DNA of 64,000 bases. Source: Lineus longissimus (Eukaryota; Nemertea; Pilidiophora; Heteronemertea; Lineidae). Shown here piece by piece: positions 54,720 to 64,000 of this stretch. Position 1 is the first letter of the stretch. Each line of letters opens with the position of its first letter. Location of the stretch: assembly GCF_910592395.1 (NCBI RefSeq), contig NC_088316.1, forward strand, positions 5,892,001 to 5,956,000. The letters run 5' to 3'. The translations under genes were made by a program, and so were the position numbers. Under the pieces are notes generated by a model, which was given only the letters and a program-made list of their open reading frames with translations, ran no database searches and had not been told where the DNA came from.

Positions 54720-55611
54720 GCTATATCTCCAAAATGGATGGAGCAAATTGCATGGGGTTTTCTGTATTGTACAAATTGTTAGGTACACTTTTGAAATCGT
54801 CTTACAGCAGGAAAACGCAAAATACCTGGAGTCATGGCCTTTAAAGGATTACGAGACACACAGTTGAAATTTAGTCTCAATTTGTTATGTGATAACCCTT
54901 GTCAATGAATTTATGGTGAATATTAATCTTTGAAGAATACATCCACTTCTCTAGCAAATGTTCCTCAGGTTAAAACTTCAGATACCCATCTTTAAGAAAA
55001 TATACTCTATTATCTTGATAACTTCGATATTTATCACACTTTGTACCTGCAGTGATTAGAGCAAGTCGCCGGCGCTAATGGGGAGGAAGCCGGGGCGAAT
55101 TCATTGACATGAGCCGTCGCTCAGGAAATGAGTGATGATGTCAATCTCATCGTCCTATTTGCGGAGCGGAAATCGGCCATGATATCTCCCGGATTAAACC
55201 ATGTCTTGATCACCACGCTTCTACTTCTTCGAACGCGACTATACCCAAGTCGATGTGTTAAACCTGTTATACAGGGTTAGTTGATACGGCCACAGATGGC
55301 AGCACGTGAGTCGCTCTCCAATTTTTGATTTTCGTGGAGGTAAAGAATTGTTGTTTACTCGGCGGCCATTACTACAGCTGATCAGAAATCTTAAGAAATC
55401 TTAAGAAAATGAAGGAGTCTCTTCAAGTTTGCATTCTTTTTTACGTGAAGACAATACTTTCCCGTAAGAATGAGGCATTAGAGAATGTGCCATGCTCTCA
55501 AGGATCGTCTAGGAGGCGTTGTGTAAATTGTGTAAAAACCGCGATAGGCTACTTCCGATACATCTGAGCATGCGCAGTTTTTTATTTTCCGTGACGCAGC
55601 GTGTGGCAGTG
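54720..55611. other. no recognisable feature
   Basis: Non-coding sequence with no repeat or exon that I can support. Confidence 0.4.
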
Positions 55612-55876
55612 TAGAATTCCACTTCAACCGCGCAATCGATAGTAGAGCCACCTACCGCCGTACACAAAACTACAGTTATATCCGGCTCTATTCTCGTTCC
55701 ATTACAGGAACACCGGGTCTATCAACACCGAGCTTAATAGGTGCGGTGCTGATACGGCGATGCTCTCCGTATTTAATAGATCCGGTGTTATTTATGTCCG
55801 TGTTTATTAGACTCGTTGTTCCTGTAATGGAACACGAATAGAGCCGGACAGACACCGTACATTTCTGTAGTGGAAC
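55612..55876. repeat. inverted-repeat element, about 265 bp
   Basis: TCCGGCTCTATTCTCGTTCC with ATTACAGGAACA (55679-55710) pairs with TGTTCCTGTAATGGAACACG with AATAGAGCCGGA (about 55816-55848). The outer arms AGAATTCCACT and AGTGGAACTCC also pair. The loop contains TATCAACACCGAGCTTAATA and a related GGTGTTATTTATGTCCG. Non-coding; a MITE or foldback element. Confidence 0.65.
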
Positions 55877-56084
55877 TCCAACTATTGTTCGGATTTCTTT
55901 GAAGTCTTTTTTTTATTGATCCTCGCCTCAAAATCAAACAGAATTTTAGAGGTTCAGCATTCTCAATGCCGAAATAAAAAAATGTCTTCAACAAAGTTCA
56001 ATGGCCATTTTGAGGATCCCCAGAACAGGCCATATTTTGTTTCTGGATATTTCTCATTCATTCTTGGCACATGATCGAGCAGAT

Positions 56085-57476
56085 GAATGAATGAATGAAA
56101 AGCATTTATAGGCGGCGCCTTTCCAAGAGCCTGATCAAGGCGCCACCCCGTTCAAAAAGGAAAACATCATTCAGAGAAGTGCTTCTTAAAAAGCCACGTC
56201 TTTAGCTGAAGTTTGAAACTGGTGATATTTTGGCATGCCTTGACGTGGCCAGGGAGGGCGTTCCAAAGAACAGGTGCACAAGACGAGAGACTCCGGTCGC
56301 CTAGCCGAGTTCGGGTTCTTTTGACGGAGACCCGATCAAGCCCAGAATACCGCGTCTCTCGTCGGCCAGGTGCAGCACTCAAAAACCCATCGAAATATTG
56401 TGGTGCAAGACCGCTATAGATCTTATAAGCAGTCAGCGAGATCTTGTACTCGATCCTTGACCTAACAGGGAGCCAGTGCAATTGCCGAAGGGCAGGGGTT
56501 ATGTGCGCAGATTTCCTAAGACGGAGGACAATCCTGGCAGCCCAATTCTGAATACGCTGGAGTGGAGCAATGGTACTTTCATGGAGACCATACAGAATGC
56601 CATTATTGCAATCTAACGGGGAGCTGACCAACGCACAAACCAAACGCTCTGCGCTAGCTTGATCGAGGTACTTTCTTACACGACCGATGTTGTAAAGGCT
56701 TGCACTAGCTGCCCTGCAGATGGAGGAGACCTGTTTCTTCATGGTCATATTTTTATCCAGCCAAACGCCCAAGTCCTTCACACAATCCGATTCATGAATG
56801 TCCTGACCGCCAACCACAATGGACGAAATAGAGCCAGTCCTTCTGGAGGACACAAAGTTTGCCATGTCGGTCTTAGGTGCGTTTAGAGCAAGTTTATTGT
56901 CCATTAACCAATCTCCAATGTCACTGATGCAGTCCTCTGCGTGAGAGAGTACCTGAGCACCGTCCTCCTTGTCACCACAGCGAAAGCTGTCCATCAGCTG
57001 ATTATCATCAGCGTACATCTCAAAGGTGATCCTCTTCTCACGGATCAGGTCACCAAGGGGAAGCGTGTATATAGTGAACAGGATCGGCCCCAAAACTGAG
57101 CCTTGCGGGACACCGTACCTCAGCTCGACACTATCTGACACACAACCATTTACTGAAACAGATACCTGTCGCTGTTGAAGGTATGAAGCAAACCAGTTCA
57201 AGGCTTGAGACGTCAAACCTATTCTGTCATGCAGCCTGGCGAGTAAGATCTCATGATCAACAGTGTCAAATGCGGCTGACATATCGAGGAGAACTAGAAA
57301 CGCTTCATGACCTTCGTCCATGCATGACAGAATGTTGTCGACGACCTTTAACAGGACCGTTTCCGTACTGTGACCCTCGCGGTAACCCGATTGGTTCGGG
57401 TCGTAGAGCCCATGAGTAGACATATGTTCCTTCAGACGTGAAACCACGATCCTCTCAATCAGTTTTGACAAGTACG
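56085..57476 (-). mobile_element. 5'-truncated CR1/L2-like LINE with open RT frame
   Basis: Reads on the minus strand from the 'SYLSKLIERI' start of the RT domain (57476) to a 3' end GGCGCCTTGATCAGGCTC...GGCGCCGCCTATAAATGC and an ATTC/TTCA tetranucleotide tail at 56085-56100. The upstream endonuclease and early RT are missing. The frame is uninterrupted and the tail is intact, so this is the youngest-looking LINE in the window. Confidence 0.85.
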
Positions 57477-57627
57477 ATAGGTTGACACCAAATAAGTCAT
57501 GAACCAGTCTTTCATAGGTCATTTTAGTATACCCATTGCGTGACATTTCTAATACTCTCAACCAATACTTGAGGCACTGAACTCGCGACTCGCATACCAT
57601 CTTGAACCTGCCACAATCACCCATCAC
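56167..57627 (-). CDS. LINE reverse transcriptase (486-codon chimeric frame)
   Basis: Reverse transcriptase of a non-LTR retrotransposon. Motifs by residue: NQSGYREGHSTET 78-90, catalytic-A LLDMSAAFD 113-121, GVPQGSVLGP 172-181, catalytic-C Y-A-D-D 205-208, then the thumb and C-terminal 'HITPALRQLHWLPVRSRIEY' and 'VLWNALPGHV' blocks to a stop at 56167. All RT catalytic residues visible are intact. The first 50 residues ('MMGDCGRFKMVCESRVQCLK', 'YWLRVLEMSR') do not belong to this LINE. They match the tail region of a different LINE group and continue into 57477-58030, so the frame is a chance fusion across an insertion junction. No endonuclease domain is present and no start codon specific to the RT is visible, so the element is unlikely to be autonomous. 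Confidence 0.82.
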   Translation of the reverse strand: MMGDCGRFKMVCESRVQCLKYWLRVLEMSRNGYTKMTYERLVHDLFGVNLSYLSKLIERIVVSRLKEHMSTHGLYDPNQSGYREGHSTETVLLKVVDNILSCMDEGHEAFLVLLDMSAAFDTVDHEILLARLHDRIGLTSQALNWFASYLQQRQVSVSVNGCVSDSVELRYGVPQGSVLGPILFTIYTLPLGDLIREKRITFEMYADDNQLMDSFRCGDKEDGAQVLSHAEDCISDIGDWLMDNKLALNAPKTDMANFVSSRRTGSISSIVVGGQDIHESDCVKDLGVWLDKNMTMKKQVSSICRAASASLYNIGRVRKYLDQASAERLVCALVSSPLDCNNGILYGLHESTIAPLQRIQNWAARIVLRLRKSAHITPALRQLHWLPVRSRIEYKISLTAYKIYSGLAPQYFDGFLSAAPGRRETRYSGLDRVSVKRTRTRLGDRSLSSCAPVLWNALPGHVKACQNITSFKLQLKTWLFKKHFSE

Positions 57628-58030
57628 TGCTAAGTTGTGCGAGTGTTAAGGTACCTTCAAATGACGTTTACAACAGTAATATTGCACCCTCTCAATACAT
57701 CCAAACTCCTTATGCCCCCAAACTTCACTTACATATAAAAGGATCGGCTTGATCTTCGAGTCGAAAACTTTTAAAAAACATATTCTTTCACAATGTTCCA
57801 AATCTGTACAAAGAACTGAAAAGAATAACCGAATCCCTCTTGCCCTTCCTTCTCTGCTCTATGACTCACCATACTATTTTCGGACAGACCCGGTGTAAAC
57901 TTAACACCAAAGTAGATCAATTAATTTACAACCTCTAACTCCTGCCCCTCGCAAAACCATCGTTCGTCTGCTGCTAACCTACCCCCTTTAATCATAATAA
58001 CCTGAATACCTTATCCAGATTGGTCTAGAG
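57477..58030 (-). pseudogene. older LINE remnant (post-RT region)
   Basis: The reverse complement, across several frames, reads the region downstream of RT in another LINE group: a 'CILxSLYRFGT'-like helix near 57800, 'IKPILLYVSEVW'-like residues near 57730, 'RVQYYCCKR'-like residues near 57670, then 'MGDCGRFKMVCESRVQCLKY' and 'TYERLVHDLF' up to 57477. Frameshifts and stops are frequent. The open LINE at 56085-57476 is inserted in it. Confidence 0.55.
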
Positions 58031-58690
58031 ATAAACCGTACAGAGCGGAAAATGTCCAAATTCAATGCACTACGTCAATGTACACAATTGCATACAAAAA
58101 ATATTTTGTTACCATGGTTACTAAAATGAAAAGATCCTGTTTGTTTTGGAGGTGAAAGCTGATCACAGGCACTTGTAAATAAGAGCACAGCCCCACAGGT
58201 ACTGACAACACACGTAAAAGAATGAAAGGTAATGCACTGTACATTAGGCGATCCAGATTTGCAAGAAGATTACAAAGTCATCGCAAAAGATTTTTTCAAA
58301 ACTCCAACTGTGTTGCCTGTTGAGAATATTCTATTCTATCAGCAGTAAATTTTAATATCTAACCATTCGCCGAAAATTGGAAAACTTTCAGAAACTTTGA
58401 TAACCTACCGTTCATCTGGCGGTCAGCCAATGTTTTAGCGTGTATATGCGTTATTGAGCAATTTATAATGTCAGATAGACCTTGTTAATTCTCAGATGAC
58501 GATATGGTGTTTTAGAAGCGCCCCTATGTCCTGGTGTAAAAGGAATGGACTTCCTAGGAATGCTGGACCCCATACAATAGCTGTGTATTGTCAACCAATG
58601 TGGTTAATGGTTTGATTAGGATTAGCTACATAATCTTCAACAAAGGAACTCGGCGACTCTATTCACTTCAACAAAAGGACCGGACTTAGA
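58031..58690. other. no recognisable feature
   Basis: Non-coding; no supported gene or repeat. Confidence 0.4.
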
Positions 58691-59050
58691 TTCCGGGGGG
58701 ACTTGCATTTCTTTTACCCCGGAGTTCTATGTTCGCAGGTTCTCTACGGTGAAATAGCCGATTGATGTTTTTCTACGGAGATCTGCTATGGAAAATGGCT
58801 GGGATGATGTTGGCACTTGATCACAGCAGAGGCTAATCGATTTCAAGTTTGAGTTAGGGCAAGGGCAAGGGTCAGGGCTAGGGCCAGCCAGGGTAGCCGG
58901 TTATGGTTAGGGATACGTTAGGGTGAGGGTTTTCCCACCGTTCTTTTGTCCCTGAGGTTTCGCGGAGCGATACTTGGGGAGCATCGGACCCGGGGAACAT
59001 AGACCCAGGGGTATATGCTCCCCGGGGTACATTCTATAGAATCCGGGAAT
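58691..59050. repeat. telomere-like degenerate tract inside a CCCCGG-rich inverted repeat
   Basis: 58851-58931 is built from GTTAGGG, CAAGGG, CTAGGG and GTGAGGG heptamer-like units. It is flanked on the left by TACCCCGGAGTTCTATGTTC and on the right by CCCGGGGAACATAGACC and ATGCTCCCCGGGGTACAT, which are partly inverted copies. This is an interstitial repeat element, not a chromosome end. Confidence 0.6.
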
Positions 59051-59965
59051 TTCTTATATGCACCCGCCCATGTGACCTTTCTTTTTTAAACGTGAGTAGA
59101 TATCGTTATCGTCAATATGTTGCTTTACATCGCAAGTACATGGCAGTGCTTTCTTGGGCACATTTTAAAACAGTTAAGTACATGTAATCATTTAGTTTTT
59201 CTAACAACTGGTACAAATTATCAGAATTCGTGGTGCTATTTGTTAACGTTGTGGACGTTTCCTGTATCATCTCTTAATCATGTTACCTTTGATCAGGTCT
59301 AACATAAAATTTCGCTTTCCGCACTGTTTATATCAGCACCATGTGAATGTCTGTCTATGATGCTAAATCCCAAAACCATGGTCCAAAAACCATTCCGACC
59401 AGTCAAATCCGAATTTTTGTTACCCCTTCCTTAAGCTAAAGCTAAAATCCATAGTTACTGACGTTATTTATTGTCATTCCGTCTTTCTTACTTCACTACT
59501 CTAACTGTATAGCGTAGCAGGTAAGACGCAATGGCAGCTGGCCTCAGCGGATCAACGCGCCGATATACTACAACTGATAAAAGCTATTGATCGCAACAGA
59601 TGTCGAGTGTGTGTCTAGTACGAGTATCTGATTGACTAATTAGGAATTTGAGAATGTAGCAGAAAGAAAGCTACACGTAACAACTTCTCAGGCGCTTAGC
59701 GAGTATTTCAGGAGCGTTTCCTGGTTCCTGTAAGGCTATTTGTCTCAACGACCACTTGTTATGGCAAAGGCTAATGTTTGTTTTCTTAGGTCTTCGAGAT
59801 GTGTCTGTAAGTCACGGGTTGTACATCCTGAATGTGTTCTACGCATTCTGATGGACAGCGATAACCACATTAATCGACCATTACAAATCTCATTGTCAGT
59901 CTCTAATGTTTATTTTGATAAGGTTTTTTTTTACCAACCTGATTCATAATGTGAAGGCAGTGCAG
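59051..59965. other. intergenic
   Basis: No gene recognised. A possible acceptor at 59965 precedes the coding-like stretch listed next. Confidence 0.35.
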
Positions 59966-60211
59966 TACCTTCAGAAAGTAGTCAGGAAAACAGGAACCGA
60001 CAATCAGTCTCGAAGCCAGTCTCCTCCCTCCAGTATCGACTCCCCCGGCGGAACATTGGTTTCGTTTACAGTTTACATCATAACTGAAGATTGGACACAC
60101 GGCTTTACCAGTCTGATGGATTTTGAGATCATCCCAGAACTGAATGATGCCTTGAGCGATGAAACTTTCTCATCCTCTTTGAATTACCTCTTCCCCCTTC
60201 AAACTGACTAA
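59966..60211 (+). CDS. possible terminal exon, unknown protein
   Basis: After GTGAAGGCAGTGCAG at 59965 an open frame reads 'YLQKVVRKTGTDNQSRSQSP', 'PSSIDSPGGTLVSFTVYIIT', 'EDWTHGFTSLMDFEIIPELN' and ends in TAA at 60211. The composition (Ser/Pro-rich linker then an acidic, aromatic-containing tail) looks like a genuine protein C-terminus. No family recognised, no upstream exon identified, and no pyrimidine tract is obvious before the AG. It lies just outside block C. Confidence 0.3.
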   Translation, partial: YLQKVVRKTGTDNQSRSQSPPSSIDSPGGTLVSFTVYIITEDWTHGFTSLMDFEIIPELNDALSDETFSSSLNYLFPLQTD

Positions 60212-60449
60212 TTGATGAAAATGCTGTGCATGGCATCAGCACTTTAAATTGATAACGCCAGAAAATGGGAAAAAGACGAAATGTTAGCATGGGAATGCTT
60301 GGCCCCCCCTACCCAAAAATTAATCTCTAATGGCACCAAGTAATTTCAAAATGGTCATAAATCGGTATGTATACTTTGAAGACTATAAGGCGGCACTTAG
60401 GCGAGGTCAATAGAGTTTTCTAGGGGTGAGATTTGATGTGTTGCGCCAC

Positions 60450-61566
60450 ACATTTGCACTAGCATTTTTTAGCGTCATGGATCTCTAGATCTGTGTTTGA
60501 AAGCAAGCATGCTGGGGCAGCTAGGATCCATATGTCATAGTGAAGTAAAATTATGGAGTATAGACATGAATACTTGTAACTTTACAAATTGACTCCACAC
60601 CTATTGAAAAGTGTTAGCGGTAAACTGAAATGTTGGCTTTGTACTGTTTTTTCATTTTGTTGCAGAAGACAATACATTTCTGAGCCTACACTTATTGATA
60701 ACAGTATCGATTGTCATCGTATCGATTATCAGATCAATCACTCCGTCAAGTCACCATCTCGTACACTTCGCGTTCCTTCGCTATACTAGCTCTAACGGGT
60801 TATAGCAGAATGGAAGACTTTTACTTCACGAGTTCTTTCGTCACTCATCAGTGCTGCCTGAGATGTTTAGGATAACTAAAGCTGACATTTTTGTTGCCCG
60901 ATCAACGAGTTCTTGCTTTTTAGTAAGATATCGAGCAACTATATTATGGAGATCTGGTACCCTTCCTTGGCCGGCTGAAGATTATTTAGGACAGAAGCCA
61001 GTTCAGCAGTCGCACTTCGTTAGTTCGTAGGAAATGAACACACCGTATGGATGCACAAACGATCGCCAAAACCTCAGAAAAGATTACTTTGAAATAGCAT
61101 AGCATATCCCACTATTATGAACATGATCTACGTCAAGCTTAAAGCGTCATTGCCACTAAGTTCTAACTTCTGCTCTTTGTAAATAACTGGAAATGAATAA
61201 AACCCCGCATGACAAGACGTTTTAACTCATGTGTTTGCTTGACACCTGGCCCAGTATCAATTCGAGTGCACCCAAGTGTAGAAAATGGTGTAAAACCATC
61301 TAGATACTTGAGAAGTAGAAAATGTCCCCTCGGAAACACGTCCGGCCCTATCAAATTCTGACCGATCATGATATCTTGTTCTGTATTGGCCATGACTGTC
61401 AGTCAGGAAACACGTCCGGCCCTATCAAATTCTGACCGATCATGATATCTTGTTCTGTATTGGCCATGACTGTCAGTCAGGAAACACGTCCGGCCCTATC
61501 AAATTCTGACCGTTCATGGTATCTCGCTCTATATTGGCCATTACTGTCATTACATCAGAGTCTAAA
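60450..61566 (+). repeat. long repeated block, copy C (inverted)
   Basis: Reverse complement of the middle of blocks A and B: AAGCAAGCATGCTGGGGC (60500), TAACTTTACAAATTGACTCC, the empty insertion site TTTTTTCATTTTGTTGCAG (60648-60666), ATCAACGAGTTCTTGC, CATGACAAGACGTTTTAAC and CACGTCCGGCCCTATCAAAT. It lacks both outer parts. One end contains a 74-bp triplication. Confidence 0.78.
61332..61553 (+). repeat. 74-bp tandem triplication in block C
   Basis: GGAAACACGTCCGGCCCTAT begins at 61332, 61406 and 61480. The first two units are identical or nearly so; the third differs at several places near its end. Blocks A and B have a single unit. Confidence 0.92.
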
Positions 61567-61571
61567 AGCGC

Positions 61572-61849
61572 ATACACTCTAAGAACTATTTTATCATTAA
61601 TAGTAAAATTGTTACTATTTAATGGATTAATATTGCACCCACATAGAAGTAGTAATTTTTACTACTTCAAAGTAGTTAAGATGTTTAACCAAATAAATGG
61701 TAACTTTTTCTACAATTAAATAGTAATTATTTTACTGTTTTTGATAGTTATTTTTGATAGTTAACTATTCCTGGTGGTTTTGGTTGAACACTCCTCTACT
61801 GCTGTAGAACCACATAAATAGTTAAATTTTTACTATTTCTGAGAGTTGT
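61572..61849. mobile_element. probable MITE built on ACTATTTAATAGT motifs
   Basis: Starts ACTCTAAGAACTATT and ends AATAGT...CTGAGAGT, giving an inverted ACTCTMAGAA end. The interior is a dense set of TAGTAA/TTACTA and AACTATT motifs. No clear target duplication. Directly abuts the broken end of block C. Confidence 0.5.
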
Positions 61850-62030
61850 TGTTGCCATTACTATTCCTTGGTGGTAATATCCGTGGGCCGTATTTTGGGG
61901 CAGGAAAACATGATTCTGCTGCATTTTTGTATCCAACAGTCAAAACAAGCATGCCATTGGACGCCAGTCTAGTTACTTTAGTCACTTCCATCCTGCCCTC
62001 ACCTAGATGGAGACGCCACAAGACATCCAG
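61850..62030 (-). CDS. possible exon fragment, unknown protein
   Basis: On the minus strand, after a TAGATTCAG acceptor-like site, an open frame reads 'LDVLWRLHLGEGRMEVTKVT', 'RLASNGMLVLTVGYKNAAES' and 'CFPAPKYGPRILPP' up to the edge of the MITE at 61849. It is coding-like in composition and may have been cut by the MITE. A donor-like CTAG|GTGAGG inside would make a shorter exon. Not recognised. Confidence 0.25.
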
Positions 62031-62039
62031 CTGAATCTA

Positions 62040-64000
62040 TAGTCTGTCCACAACAGGAAGAAAAGAGTATTTTAATTTTAACAACAATTTAAAATTTATT
62101 CAATAAGAAACATCAACTGCAGTGTACTACCACATATCACATAGTTTGAATCATAGTGTATTACAACAGTAAGTACCAATGCTTCCACCCCCCCCCCCCC
62201 CATATCACTGTAATAAAAGCAATGGAATGTATACATAAGTATAAATACACAAATTGCGCTCCCTCTCTGAATAGAAATTCATTGGCCCATGTCAGTTTCA
62301 AGTATTTGCTTGACAGCATAACAATTCAAATAACAAAAAAAGATTTATATCACAAAACACCTTGTACTAAACAACATACAATTTAATGTCCACCTATGGA
62401 TATAAATTATAACAAGGTAATGTACATGTATATGAATGAATATCAATAACAGTGATAATATGTGCAATATTAATCTCTTCATTACACGGGTAATTTTGTC
62501 CTTTCCTCGCCTAGACCCCCCCCCCCCCCAGAATATAGTTTTTTTTTCTCCATATATCTTAAAAAAAGAATGTGTCCTATATCATATAAATCAGTGTATC
62601 AAGACTTCTTGATAAAATACATGCTTACCATTTTTCATACATGTACATTTTGAATTTATGTATACACCCACAAGAGATATTATTTTTTCTATATTGGACA
62701 AAATGGATGAAAAGTACCATTGCAATATGATCACAAAGTTGGGCAATATCACTTGATTAAAGATATTACACTGAAACCAGTACTAACATTCTCTCCAAAC
62801 ACAATATGACTAGAGTCGAATAAAACTTCACAATTTTAGCCCCCCTGTGATTTGGCAACAAATATTAAAAGTGGATATGAACACAGTGGAGATCGAGATT
62901 GGCATTTCAAATTTTCATGGTGATTAAGATTATTTTGACAGATTTTGGCACAAATTAGATACTAGTATTAGGAATACACTGCCATCAGTTTTCATATGAT
63001 ATTGACAAAATACGGTTATTAAAGATGGTTGCCCGTATCCCAGAAGGTAAGTCAAAGTGCGATAATTTTTGGTATGTCAAATTAAGTGGTCATAAGACAT
63101 CCACACACAAAGTTTCAACTTTCTAGATTCAAGAGTAAGTAAATAGCCACCATTGTTGACAGACCGATAGACAATATTATGAGCCAAAAAACAACATCAT
63201 TGACAATGGGAATAAAGTACTACCCGATTGTACCAACATTAAGACATCACTGCCATAAATCAAACAATGAACATTTTACATGTTTTTACAGGTCCTCTAC
63301 CTTTTTGAAATCAACTCAATCTGCATGAAATCTCACAGTCAAAGGGAGTTAACTGTTCTTTCCGTAGAGCCAAAGTCAGAGCCATACTATAGATCTATAC
63401 ACTTGATTGGGAACATCGATCATTTACAAAAAAGTTAACATGCCAATTCATCTCATTGGAAAATACATTTTCGGAAGATTCTTCTGCTAACTTTTGGAAG
63501 ACTTTTTCTTTCCAATGGTATGCTTTACTTTTCGATGAGACCATGAGAAAAGCAATAAAATAGAGTGGCAAAATTTATGTAAATCTTGTTCCCAATTAAA
63601 AGTATGGATCTATATTTACTGGTATACACTCCAAGGCAGTGCACATTGCACATAAGAAACATCTGATTTGAGATACTGCATATCTTAAGGAACCACTAAC
63701 ATTTTCTCAAAGAACTTACTTGTTGTGTTAGAAAACTGCCAAAGTACCAAAAAGTAGCATCCTGGGCCCAAAGCCAACAAATTTTTATAGCATGTTTCTT
63801 ACCAGTAATAGGACCTTGCAAAATTCCAAATGTGCTTAAATAATGAGATTCCAATGATCACCTGTGATAGGGTTGTTGTAAATCTAAGATTTTTTCTCAC
63901 AGTTCTTTATCTAGCAAAACTGCCACTGGCAGGATGAAATGGTCCATGAATCATGTGCTCACGTGTGTGTTCAAATAGATTCAGCTGACTTTGACCTCTG
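62040..64000. other. AT-rich sequence, no gene seen
   Basis: Contains C runs at about 62188-62200 and 62518-62529, and many ACATGTACAT-like motifs. No coding frame or recognisable repeat. Its even AT-rich texture could be an intron or long 3' UTR, but nothing here proves it. Confidence 0.45.

Noticed and set aside
56213-57419. plus-strand reading frames over the LINE at 56-57.6 kb
   Set aside because: Antisense shadows of the 486-codon reverse transcriptase frame.
58851-58931. chromosome-end telomere
   Set aside because: Short, degenerate and internal, with element-like flanks on both sides.
1-64000. LTR retrotransposon or endogenous retrovirus
   Set aside because: No paired long terminal repeats, primer-binding site, protease or integrase motifs were seen. 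All reverse transcriptases here are of the non-LTR type.
1-64000. CRISPR array, bacterial operon or riboswitch
   Set aside because: Spliced genes, LINEs and SINEs show eukaryotic DNA. None of the tandem repeats has the short-repeat/unique-spacer layout.

Overview
This window is animal nuclear DNA. Three things show it: a spliced multi-exon gene for a muscle-type membrane protein (gamma/delta-type sarcoglycan, minus strand, about 22.25-29.7 kb) with GT-AG introns and consistent phases; several clades of non-LTR retrotransposon plus a tRNA-derived SINE; and many MITE-like elements. There is no bacterial-style gene packing and there are no operons or CRISPR arrays. The repeat content (RTE and CR1/L2-like LINEs, an AAG-tailed SINE, TGACCT-rich repeats, degenerate TTAGGG tracts, frequent ACATGTACATGT) suggests a marine invertebrate. 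I cannot name the phylum.

Layout. 0.4-6.04 kb: a decayed CR1/L2-like LINE interrupted by a DNA transposon with about 450-bp terminal inverted repeats (TIRs). The insertion made a GAAT duplication, and removing the transposon restores the LINE reading frame. 6.2-9.15 kb: a 194-bp tandem duplication, then copy 1 of an unknown intronless ORF family on the minus strand. 9.15-13.5 kb: three nested insertions, with an RTE LINE inside a GGGTGATTTC-ended element inside a TA-flanked MITE. 13.8-16.6 kb: old tandem duplications, a 170-bp dispersed repeat and a long hairpin. 16.6-19.24 kb: copy A of a long repeated block (B at 50.2-53.5 kb, C inverted at 60.45-61.57 kb). 22.25-29.71 kb: the sarcoglycan gene. 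31.3-41 kb: LINE fragments, the SINE and a degenerate tandem array. 45.4-48 kb: copies 3 (broken) and 2 of the ORF family. 48-50.2 kb: two abutting DNA elements, one with a 10-bp target duplication. 50.2-55.9 kb: block B with an internal insertion, then three inverted-repeat elements. 56.0-58.0 kb: a LINE with a long open reverse transcriptase frame inserted into an older LINE. 58-64 kb: a telomere-like tract, a possible terminal exon, block C and quiet AT-rich DNA.

Only the sarcoglycan gene can be confidently called a cellular gene. Its product should be a type II membrane subunit of the dystrophin-associated complex. Most of the rest is a record of successive insertions. In at least five places the duplicated target site or an empty paralogous site is visible, so the order of events can be read. 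The most unusual items are the long-TIR transposon with its unfamiliar transposase, the three-copy unknown ORF family, the repeated block with alternative filled and empty insertion sites, and a foldback element whose arms are a 15-bp minisatellite.
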